From NCBI GenBank assembly GCA_905221615.1, contig CAJNDT010000001.1, positions 2,717,894-2,781,893 on the forward strand: a stretch of 64,000 bases of DNA, read 5' to 3'. This document shows positions 46,701 to 53,332 of the stretch, one piece after another. The position numbers and the translations under genes are program-made. Position 1 is the first letter of the stretch, and every line of letters begins with the position of its first letter. Below the pieces are notes generated by a model. That model saw nothing but the letters and a program-made list of their open reading frames with translations. It was not told where the DNA came from and ran no database searches. Source of the stretch: Symbiodinium sp. CCMP2592 (Eukaryota; Sar; Dinophyceae; Suessiales; Symbiodiniaceae).

Positions 46701-46759
46701 AACACGATGGCAACATATACATAGTGTGGCTACGTCAGGTACTTCCTCCTGATGCCTGA
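40604..46759 (+). CDS. Retroelement B ORF2: APE endonuclease, reverse transcriptase, zinc fingers, USP-like domain
   Basis: A 2051-codon open frame. The first ATG is 41093, yet protein-like sequence (FARKRSYKRALRRAAQ) starts earlier, so translation may enter from the preceding ORF. The endonuclease (residues about 175-440) has LSWNAGG, QETHW, GDFN (329) and LIDHIIM; the usual SDH reads GYH. The RT (about 690-1000) has LVPKIPRP, SLDLSSAFD, LRQGCKLAPLLW and YADD (914-917). Four Cys/His fingers follow (about 1176-1420). From about 1440 to 1770 this frame overlaps the 331-aa ORF, and its product is probably spurious. The USP-like domain follows with Cys1792, His2002 and Asp2022/2023. No inactivating stop is present, so this copy could be recently active. 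Confidence 0.88.
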   Translation: MLPIWAPALLHLTSPGLPRFRRPPPGVQTPTPATRPIHTADRCRPPSTTDRPSQAPGTSTHPKLCPRPILFLSTLFALPRSIWGVTSAHPLHSTVASHSGTLSPAAVNSTEYTFARKRSYKRALRRAAQDQAQHTVYRGRVCTLQQLCKGYRGHRPAPQAERRMQQAALKVSQGRLLFLSWNAGGLSQALWQEFLLTLENMPPDDRPQIVCVQETHWTDKVAPQFPTATWDVYTSPTTDNKSAGLLILLNKQTTRNCRIVYADPQPGRVQHLRILHDQWAVDLLHIYQKPHNSHPLALQSSKTIRLAVWECIGQILAALPARNTVIMLGDFNTQIKPCAAAGTRICSGNSSGTHPPNQARLQHLVEDFSLLHLNSWCKAAGPTYHHNKGASLIDHIIMRSCQADDRARQARPLRLGLAAWRLGGYHLPLKASIPLQRFHTLNKPVAPKRTWDHWGLMQVCRSAWDPRVHSLRTAVQASLPGVTDLGQLHTTLIHCASQFFPPPTGQHRLALWQTPPMQDGIRSMWQAYRAWKTAKSQDRHNPLYVSRCYHHFKTAHKAFRHAGKEAKKHWFHGRLQELQAAAYSGDSRKLYAGIRTLAPKSSKPKVQLRDSGGHLQDPKIQLQQLETHYRKLYAADEDTSIQGPQRTPIHIEVTEAEMTLALSQLSPHKATPPNLATNSLWRLTSDIVAPLLCQWCRQWPHIPELWRNAWLTLVPKIPRPLSPKNLRPIGLTESSGRAYASILQAKLRPYAERFLMDQAQFAYLPGRNAAQAIHRVAAHCKYVQDRCSISTPTVVDRHAQQPKPCPHFAGAQLSLDLSSAFDLMDWRLLDKALLASAVPAELRHQIMSWHSEISYVLTHLGHTAKVEAQRGLRQGCKLAPLLWTLALAQIYRELLAEGDPLLTAPWLEQSSTIYADDIHLKDTVQNTRELDDMVSRFSKILDALAAHGMVINSAKSALLLRHKGSFIKGWLRRHLIHKPEGDLLRFRSPLGKVYEIPLRDHHTYLGIRISYHSQAKQAVTYRLQAANQAWQRLRGVLCSTRHLAQTHRLSLWKSTVLPTLLYGIAASNPGAKDIQRMQHMMTKQVRAITRSFAHLQKESTHDLLHRCSLFTILEHLQREAAALHRSLTSLSTQTSFVTQAQVETARDTAATLHLQVQRQWQVPLGDKEGITDPAVHQCQECHRVFTSFRLLRSHEAKWHGLKTPAAVPVPFDRYAHGTEGLPTCRHCAHPFRQWDGLVKHIKRNRCQVLRRLATQPPADAQPLAPSSNESDPLPVLAPVILSPQDSSQETYILQEAQAATPTPTPAVIPEPPVTDAPLQDGSTTPSHEAVPLHQQSHVLATLRARRWTDLLEKPEIYSYLQHHCPLCYQWLATPTSIKYHLTMQHPEWKDCQPATLKLLTGFRRHTVVPCRYCHQRNINKDRHWKQCHVLHICAFLAAHHDAHRGSHGAGRTGEAILGPGWSGQTGTGTEKRYAAPSRAIQEAASGAAGPEQGQGQGYQGQRQGKAGPTKSTQCTPGHGLHKWFRKPSTQSLDTDTGPAATGKSGSRVDGVQDESTISAGPSSGANHLSHPSGSGPLPLRTIGARRDGASSLRSSGEVEEDERGRTREDHLLPQTHAIQATAHHLTPEVDQHDRGRGCSRQSQEPELDRRSETLETSHMESFQTMSGSRQLSEANTGGGSVGPTGSDEEGSYGRDPGEVQVHAEAHHGGDLRLDSIPDLLVTSPRGRSHVEYAEPVDRSSIVAHPGMQAPSRSTELRHPGPGSVATSDAILSVRPSLKAVLRLIFHNPSNLCYLHSTIYALLWTILQARLHDAYISPPPQALTMLCPPITASPNCPIQVLHSVPWLMLLQAWHSVHRQHDAAELLQYLLPRFSHSGFNGGWEARNFAPGGIVTLDTGPTQAPITIVLPAGPSLELQAAIDGWSAQVTARYALLTPSPMLCIQLQRFANAEGVMRRDTRPLVVASTTVRMPLFTGLHTMQVRYVHYQVVAVQLHYGATPDMGHYRTILRGQPLFGAEKWWITDDFCTAKPVGTEHDGNIYIVWLRQVLPPDA
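44922..45917 (+). CDS. Retroelement B: internal 331-aa ORF
   Basis: Starts at ATG 44922 in the +1 frame relative to ORF2, about 50 bases after the last finger Cys codon, and ends TGA 45915-45917. Same layout as copy A: a basic KGKGKG stretch, then a helical domain. Identical length (331 aa) and near-identical sequence in the two copies, with few amino-acid changes despite many silent ones, argue that it is translated. Candidate routes are internal start or a +1 shift from ORF2. No recognised family. Confidence 0.78.
   Translation: MTLTADPMELDEQERQFWAQAGPVKREQEPRRDMLHQAEQSKRQRLAPQDRNKGKGKGTKGKGKGKQGLPSPPSAHPAMGYTNGFGSHPPNPWTQTQDLQPLGSQDPEWMEYRMNRLSQLVLRQEQIISAIRQDLVLYLFVRSGPEGMVPVLCEAAEKWRKMKEEEPEKITYSLKLMLFKQLLITLHQRLTNMIADEDALAKAKNLNWIDDQKHWKHLTWNPSKQCLEVDNSVRPIPAEDLLAQLVQMRKAVTEETLVRFKSMRKLTTEVTSDWIQFQICLSLRPEGGAMWSTLNQWIGQASWHTLGCRLRRDRPNYDTLVQEVWQHQMPY
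45918..46759 (+). CDS. Retroelement B: ubiquitin-specific-protease-like domain (C19-like)
   Basis: C-terminal about 280 residues of the ORF2 frame, just after the 331-aa ORF stop. Cys box NPSNLCYLHST (Cys codon 45977), HDAAELLQYLL, PMLCIQLQRF strand, His box DMGHYRTIL (His codon 46607), and EKWWITDD. Catalytic positions are unchanged relative to copy A, while about 15 other residues differ. It could cleave ubiquitin or a ubiquitin-like protein from element or host proteins (inference). It might be made as part of ORF2, or by a shift back from the 331-aa frame. Confidence 0.6.
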
Positions 46760-46889
46760 CGCTGAGCAAGTGTAGTCTTAGTAGATGGAGCTGGCACTGC
46801 CCTCCAGAACCCAACAGAGGTTCCGATACCCCGAATACCGGGTTATCGTCAGCTCGCTAGGCGAACCCGGACACTTCGCTGCGTGGTGA

Positions 46890-46894
46890 ATGAA

Positions 46895-46961
<67 letters not shown>

Positions 46962-46965
46962 GCTA
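46890..46965. repeat. (TAC)n tail of retroelement B
   Basis: About 23 TAC units after GGTGAATGAA, ending TACTGCTACTG. It marks the 3' end of copy B. Confidence 0.92.
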
Positions 46966-47029
46966 CTGTTGATGATATAAATCCTGCATTACATTACTGT
47001 AAGGACCCTAAACTAGGGGATTGTGGATG

Positions 47030-47128
47030 TAGTGCTGCTGCTACTACTACTGCTGCTACTACTACTACTACTACTACTACCACTACCACTACCACTACCA
47101 CTACCACTACCACTACTACTACTGCTAC
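47030..47128. repeat. Second TAC/CAC triplet array, 3' of retroelement B
   Basis: GCTGCTGCTACTAC then about 30 TAC and CAC units, 65 bp beyond the copy B tail. Copy B may have inserted into one longer array. Confidence 0.9.
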
Positions 47129-47152
47129 TTAAGGCACGATGCTTGAAATTAG

Positions 47153-47214
47153 GCGTGGCGGGCATTTGGACGTGCTTTTTCGTCTATGGCATCCTCCAGG
47201 AGCTTGTCTGCCAG
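47153..47214 (+). CDS. Single exon of a SLC35B-like nucleotide-sugar/PAPS transporter
   Basis: Between AAATTAG and a GC 5' splice site (CCAG then GCATTA) is a 62-bp exon encoding VAGIWTCFFVYGILQELV. The GxFxxYxxYGILQE pattern is the first transmembrane segment of SLC35B-type Golgi/ER nucleotide-sulphate or nucleotide-sugar transporters. No other exon was found. Upstream exons may lie left of the retrotransposon insertion or may not exist, so it could be a fragment. It starts 25 bp after a triplet array. Confidence 0.45.
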
Positions 47215-47454
47215 GCATTATCTCGTTCCTCCTTTACGGCCTGCGTTTCAGCAAATCCGCAGGTGGGGGAACCGTTCCCCAAGCATGATTACCACCGCGT
47301 CCCGAGCAGGAGAGTATCTTCGTCTACAAAACTGCCACGGGTGAGAAGCTGCGGCCTCGGTAGGACCGGTTTGATGCTTCGTTCAGGAATTGTACTTCGA
47401 TTGACGATATGCCGCATATGCCTATGTTCAGCATGACGACCCTGACCATCGTCG

Positions 47455-47700
47455 TCACCCACATCATCCTCGCCATCACGCCATCGTCGTCATCATCATC
47501 GCCATCGCCATCACCATCATCGTGGTAACAAATCAACACCACAATCACCACTACAGTTGTCCATGATCAGCATTTTGCTTCTTGCCATCGTCATCGTACC
47601 GGTATCAACATCATCATCGCCATCATCGTCATCATCATCGTCATCATCAGTACTATTATGATCATCACCAGCATCATCACCATCACCATCACCGTTATTC
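47455..47700. repeat. (ATC/CAT)n triplet-rich tract
   Basis: CATCATCATCGCCATC-type triplets over two blocks. Open frames over it are His- or Asp-rich artefacts. Confidence 0.85.
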
Positions 47701-47893
47701 TCCGGCTTTGCAGTATTGGTAAAATAGCAGCACCCCGCAGCGGTTTCAGCAATGAATCCGTCATAACGACAACAGTTTGCGTATAGGGGTTCTCGAATAG
47801 ATGGCACCCACAAAAAGTTAAACAACCGCGGGCAAATTATAACCGCACTTTTCGGTTGTGGCTTATACAGAGCAACTAGTTGGCACACGTCGG

Positions 47894-47916
47894 GTGTGTG
47901 TGTGTGTGTGTGTGTG
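47894..47916. repeat. (GT)n microsatellite
   Basis: About 11 GT units. Confidence 0.85.
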
Positions 47917-47976
47917 CCAAGTGCACTGCGTGAAAATGGGTTTGAGAAGTGAACTGCATGGGTTGTGATTTGAAAC

Positions 47977-48081
47977 GGGGGTTTCCGAAAATAGGGGACC
48001 CTAATATAGTACCCTATAAATAGTAGGATCCTTATTATAAGGACCCCTAAATAAGGTACCCCTATTTTCGGAAACTGCCAA
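47977..48081. mobile_element. MITE-like family A, copy 3 (best preserved)
   Basis: A 105-bp element with arms GGGTTTCCGAAAATAGGGG and CCCCTATTTTCGGAAAC (perfect over 17 bp). Inner words are ACCCTAATATAGTACCC and GGATCCTTATTATAAGGACCC. It aligns end to end with copy 2 at 6397. Confidence 0.9.
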
Positions 48082-48085
48082 ATGG

Positions 48086-48226
48086 TTAACAACGCTTGTT
48101 TGGCACACGCTCGTGGACCTCTTGCTCCTCCTCCTGGTGCTCCTCCTCCTTCTCGTGTTCCTGCTCCCGTGCTCGCTGCTCCTGCTGCTGCTCCGAAACG
48201 CTGGTGGAGATTATTTGCTGGAGGCT
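48086..48226 (+). CDS. Possible Pro/Ala-rich exon
   Basis: An open stretch encoding Ala/Pro-rich sequence then PKRWWRLFAGGY, followed directly by AG|GTAGGT, a good 5' splice site. It could be the end of a coding exon. No partner was found and composition alone could explain it. Confidence 0.22.
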
Positions 48227-48354
48227 ACAGGTAGGTAGAAGGTTGGAGGCTTGGGTTGGTGGCTAGTGGTATGATGTACGGGGCGTGTGCCATCTATGTG
48301 TGCTTGTGTGCGAAGTGGGGCGGTTGGGGAAGGACGAGCCAACCCGGCACGGAA

Positions 48355-48510
48355 GACTAAATGTAGGGTTTTGGGGTTTAGGGCTTTAGTCGGGTGTTTG
48401 GGTTTAGGGTGTCGCCCTTCGTGGCGTTAGGCTCGGGTTCTCGCCCTTCGTGGCGTTAGTTAGGCTCGGGTTCTCGCCCTTCGTGGCGTTAGTTAGGTTT
48501 GGGGGGTGGG
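48355..48510. repeat. TTTAGGG-like tract plus minisatellite (TCGCCCTTCGTGGCGTTAG unit)
   Basis: GGGTTTAGGG-like words, then three tandem copies of a roughly 33-bp unit beginning TCGCCCTTCGTGGCGTTAG and ending GGCTCGGGTTC. The core matches the minisatellite at 14424-14506. Confidence 0.85.
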
Positions 48511-50129
48511 GTGTTAGGGTAGTAGATATTGGGGTGTTAGGGAACTGCCTCAGCCCAGAATCCTTAAACACGAAACCCCAGGAGGACGGGCAACTTCACT
48601 GCGTTTGGAAGTGTTGCAAAGTTGTCCTGACCTGTTCGAAACCCCCTACAGTGAGAACAGGCTCTCAGAAGGACGAAGCACATTGCCCCTCCAGCCGTCA
48701 TTCAAGAGCTGATAAAGCTTGGAATGGCAACGGAGGCTTTGATTGTTATGAATTATTGCCCAGACTTCAGCCAGGTTGGCTCCCGCCGCAAACCTACGTT
48801 TCACAAGAATATACACATCGGAACTGCCTCTCCAACAATCCGCTGCATTGCTCGTGCTTGTTCTGATCGTCATTACACTTTCTCGGTCTGAGATGCTAGT
48901 TAACATCTAGTACATGTACTCAGATGGTTATGTCTGTGGTTAGCGCTCATGATCAAATTGATTATCAACACACGTGCACTTGGTGTCAGTATCAGCGCCC
49001 TCGTCAGAGTCGACATCATCATCATCATCATCATCATCATTGTCATCATTATCGTTATCTTCGTCATCGCCACTTGCATTACCGTCATCGTCAGCGTCAC
49101 CGTTAGAATCGACAATGACGATGGCAACAGCATGATCTTTATCGTCATGTTCGCCCTCACCATCCAACATTGCCATCAGCATCCGCCGTACCAGCACCTG
49201 CGCCATCCTGTGTCCGCAGTAGCATCATCATCGTCGCCGTCATCATTATACCAGTCGCCATCGTCGGCACCACGATCATCGTAATCGTTCGAACAAGGCA
49301 TTCCTGAAGATGAGGCAGGGCTGAGAAGGAGTGCTTCTAGGGGTTCGGGCAGTCCACACCTGAACCCCACACTATCCTATACTCGAAACTCTGAGACCCC
49401 AAACCCCCAAGGCCCCCAGGGCCCCCAAGTTCAGGTTTAAGCAGACGATGGTCTTGCTCATTGTGGAGCACACAGTGCCGGGCCCTGAGTTGCAACAGGG
49501 CGCTCTACGAGTGATCACTGTACCAGACGCAGCAGCAGCAGTACCAGTGAGAGAAGGTTAGGAGTACATGCAGTGGCCAGGGGGACCTCGTGTGGGTGCA
49601 TCAATCAAAAGGGCCTCGTAGCAAGTTTCGTGCAAAAGGACTGCCACTATGCTTTTGAGCGTTTATCTAAATGTGTGGAATGGTGTGGCTATTCCATCGT
49701 CATGTAGGCATTGAGGTCCGGATGGTCCGGCTTAAGTTACACGGCAATAGACTCATTCGCGTGAAGATGCCGCGAAGACTTTAAGTTTGAAATGTAGCAT
49801 GTTATGCCAATGCTCACGTGTATTCAGTGGTAGTGGTAGTAGCAGTGACTGTGGCAGTGGTGGGAGCGGTACCTGCAGTGGCGGTAGGGTGGTCTCCGCA
49901 GTTGTAACTGTAGTGTCGCTACTGCGGTACCGCAGTGCGATGACGACAGCATTTGGATACTGAACATTAAGATGGAGACGAAGATCAGAAGACTGTCTCC
50001 TACTTCGGTAGCCGTGTTAGAGAGACAGCGCGAGATTCTCCCTGTACTTTTTTACCTTGAGCTCGGCGCCTCGCGAGGTCAGCCCTGGTGGCCCTGGGGA
50101 TCATCATGCGACGCTCCCAGAATCCTATT
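48511..50129. other. No gene recognised; includes an ATC triplet tract at 49016-49110
   Basis: About 1.6 kb with an (ATC)n-rich block at 49016-49110 and GTAGTG-type words near 49828-49870. I see no exon that fits a known family. Confidence 0.4.
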
Positions 50130-50240
50130 TCATATTATATGGGCGTAAATCAATTACCCGTTTTGGAGTTCCTTATTCCAATTATGGTATCAAAAACCTC
50201 AAAACCTATTCTCATGATTAAGGCCATTAAGGACCTTATG
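50130..50240. repeat. Degenerate short repeat family D, copy near 50.2 kb
   Basis: CCCGTTTTGGAGTTCC, TTATTCCAATTATGGTATCA, CCTATTCTCATGATTAAGG: a diverged version of the 26533 copy. Confidence 0.45.
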
Positions 50241-50625
50241 TTACGCTTTCGGCAGAAGCCTGCAGGGAAGCATAGGAAGTAGGACGACAGAGCGGGACTC
50301 GTGCTTTTGGGGGGAATTTCGTGCTGACAGGTTTGGCCCTGGGCCCAAGAACAAGTGGTGGGGGGCCTCAGCTTCTTCGGGCGCAACTGCTGAGTTGCCT
50401 GAAGCATGAGACTTTGCTGAGACTGACACTGTCTGTTCTGTTCAGCTCTGCCCAAGGCTGCCATACCTCCAGTCGCAGGGCATCGTTGCTTGTGCCTCTC
50501 TCAGCTCCCCGGGCACCTGCTTGAGTTTTGGGGTTACTTGAGGACTTTCGCAGGACAGAGATCCGGTTTGATAGCCCTCGTGACTCGAGCGCCTGGGCCA
50601 GGGCTTCACAGCCAAACGTGCCAAC

Positions 50626-51838
50626 ATGTCCGGGGCCGCATCGCTTCTCCCGCGCCTGCTGCAATATGCGCAGGAGCGGGTGGCCAGCACACGGGCAGAA
50701 ATCCTGTCGAACCTGAGGGCAAAGACTGAGCTTCCCCTGGTGTTGGATGTGGCCTTGCCGGGTGCAGCCTACTTCTCCGTCGCAGCTGGAGGGCTTTGCG
50801 ATGTTCTGAACTTACTCGGTGAGGATGTTGTGAAAGTTGATCGCTTTGTTGGTGCCAGCGGCGGTGCTTGCAGCCTTTTCCTGATTCTTGCGAACGACAA
50901 GCGAGAAGCCGCTGAGCAAACTGCTACTCCGGCCGCCCTCTGTCCCAGGGCCGACCTTCTGCTGCAGTCATACCTCGAGTATGCCGAGTCGGAGGGTTCC
51001 GGCACCGTCCAGCGATCATTCAACGCATTCTGGCAAGCTGTGGCTGGGGTGTCTTCTTTCTGGGAGGACCTTGCTCCCGATTCGACACCCTAACGGCCCT
51101 GACGTTTAACGCTTCCCACCTCCCTTTGAGCCAAAGCACTTCTCATGTGAGGACAAGTATCGAGCCCTTCTTTCTCAAGAGCCTGCCTGGACGGCAATTC
51201 GTTCTCGGGGCTTCTGCGCCGTGGCTGCTCGACCCCTGCGTCAGCAGCTTTTCGGGGCTGCGCCGTGCGATGCCTCGTCGTACCGCGCCCAAGGGGACAA
51301 CTACATCTTGCATAATTTTGCAGAGAGGCAGGAGGCTGTTCAGGCATTTGTTGCCACCGGGGAAGCCACTGCAAAGGGCTTTACCAAGGGCATACAAATT
51401 CTGAGCCGTGATCAGAAATTCTCTGCGGGGCCATCAGAGAAGGAGCCAAGCATCTCTGCATACAGCCTGCCTGCGAGCTTCTGCGATGGTGGACGACCAG
51501 CGGTCTTTGATGTCCTTCATCATAATCGGAGCCCCAATGGGTATCTTTACTACAATACCTGGTTTGAGAATGCCTCAGAAGCTGCCTTCTGCACAGCAGA
51601 GAGCATTGAACATCTCTACAAGCGGGGTGTGGACCGAACCATCGACTGTTTGCTCAGCGAGTCCTTGGCATCTCCGGTGCAGAGCAGCAAAGCAGGCAAA
51701 GACAGCATGGTCCTGGCTCTTCCCGGTGCAGATCCTGTCGCAGAGATGGCAAAGATCGGAGTGAAGACTCCTTTGTACGGAGGCTCCTTCGTGAATCTCA
51801 CAGCGAGTGAGATAAGGGAGCAGAAAACCCTCGCTTGA
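50626..51838 (+). CDS. Patatin-like phospholipase, two exons
   Basis: Exon 1 runs 50626-51066 (ATG in CCAACATGTC) and exon 2 51152-51838, joined across an 85-bp intron with GA...AG ends that restores the frame (FWED then KYRALLSQ). The joined protein is about 375 residues. FVGASGGACS carries the GXSXG nucleophile (Ser78), and FCDGGRP carries the DGG aspartate, the Ser-Asp dyad of patatin lipases, which hydrolyse acyl chains from glycerolipids. Upstream, VALPGAAYFSVAAGGLCDVL takes the place of the oxyanion-hole strand. SRGFCAVAARP and FVATGEA are further blocks that I recall from dinoflagellate members. The hexamer GAGGAC occurs at both intron ends. Same strand as its neighbours. Confidence 0.82.
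51067..51151 (+). other. 85-bp GA-AG intron flanked by GAGGAC direct repeat
   Basis: Begins GACCTTG and ends GTGAG. GAGGAC is present at 51064-51069 and 51149-51154, so the precise cut is ambiguous within the repeat. Without its removal the lipase frame is closed by several stops. Confidence 0.8.
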
Positions 51839-53332
51839 GCTGCTTGGAGAAAAATGGAGACCTCGTATAGTCTATAGGGCCTCGGGCTCCAGCCTTCCCG
51901 GTGCATTGAGGGCATGCGAGACTGTAGGAGTTGACGCAGCAAGCACGCCACTCACAATGATCGCAATTACCAGCTTACGCAACGCGGTCGTTGTGGAATT
52001 CACGCAGATCAAGTAGTCCTATCAGCTTCGATGATCGTGGTCGATGCAGGTTGACGCCGTAGTCTCAATAGTCATACTCTGGGCAGCCGTGCCGGCACTA
52101 ACGACCGGGACTAACGAGGACCAGCGGATGAAGCGCCCAGGATCATGCTCGTGATCACAGTACCTAGACCACAACAGTGCTGTTTGTCCTACAAACGATG
52201 ACCACAAGAGCACGTCTAGACATGTCAACCATAGTCATGACGGTGACGCTCAGAGCGTTCCTAATGCCATCAGCATCAGCATCACCATCATAGGTATTCC
52301 TTGCCGGTGTGATTGTCATCACCTGCAATACGACAAGGATCCTGAGGATAATTAGGACCAGAGCCCTGGACGGTCCGAGGTGCTCAGTGCGGAGCGAAGT
52401 TTGCCTCGAACGAGGCGCTGAAGTCCGTGTCCTACCCCATCCAGGCTGGAGCGGAGCGGAGTCCTTCACGGGGCCTTTAGGGAGCGGAGGCCCCAAACTT
52501 GAAACTTTGAGAGATGGAGGGGCAGCCCCTTTTTCGCCGTGGTCAGGCGCTGGCGAAGTCCTCGAAGACCTTGCCAGCTATGCTTGGCTGCCTCTGGAGT
52601 GGTCACGCTTCGCGCGATTACGGTGAGGTCAGATCGTGTACTAGGTCTACCGCATGTTGCACAGCAGACGGATCAGGATTCGTGCCCCGGAATGCACGAG
52701 CACTCGCCTGCAGGCTAGTTATGGAACATCTTCCCGGCAAGTACGGCCAGGTAAGCGAATTACCACACTGCAGTGGATCGCAGCCATTGGCATCACGCCG
52801 GGAGCTTGACAAGACTTCTCTGTTTCCAAGGGCCGATCTAGCCAGTGCCCTGGGCTACCGCAATTGCCAGCTTGTTATGTGAAGTGGAGATGTGCAATCA
52901 TGCCCGTGTGAGAGAAGCAAATCTGGCGCTTTGTAAATCACATCTGGCTGATTTCGCTTTGCTTTTTCATGGAAACAGCCTTTCAAGGCAATCTGGACAA
53001 ACAAGCCCGGAATTCCAGCACCTCCCTGAACCCCGGCTTGATCATACTGATCCCGAAGCCCGCTGGGCCGTGTTTAGGCTGGGGACTGCCGGCTTCTCCA
53101 TGTCGGGTAAGAAGGGAGGAGACATCGAGGCTCCTCGTCGCGTGAAGAGCGGACTGTTAGGGGATCTCGGGTCCGAGGTTTGTGTGATACGGTTGATGAC
53201 AGAAATCCAGCATGAACTAGGGGATGGTGGATCTACTCCTTTATGGGTAATGCAGGATCTATATCATCAACCGTAGCTTCTGGGCAAGTGGGCTGGTGCC
53301 AGGATCTGCGGCTATGAGAATCTAAAGCTAAG
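51839..53332. other. Intergenic region with weak exon candidates
   Basis: Two open stretches end in good splice donors. One (to about 52,620) reads EVLEDLASYAWLPLEWS before G|GTGAGG. The other (about 52,672-52,750) reads FVPRNARALACRLVMEH before CAG|GTAAGC. They could be 5' exons of the ORF at 53.3 kb. No family recognised. Confidence 0.3.

Larger units (their letters stand above)
35276..46965 (+). mobile_element. Non-LTR retrotransposon copy B, long (about 11.7 kb)
   Basis: Lies between two TAC arrays and ends with the same 3' UTR and (TAC)n tail as copy A. It carries in order: a basic Pro/Ala-rich ORF (35648-36214), a WW-containing ORF (36213-38531), a basic ORF (38530-40725), APE endonuclease plus RT plus zinc fingers (to about 44.9 kb), an internal 331-aa ORF, and a USP-like domain. 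No LTRs, tRNA-primer site or integrase were seen, so it is LINE-like. The 5' boundary is placed where the preceding array stops and is not proven. The whole 5' half could be shared with other elements not in this window. Confidence 0.8.
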
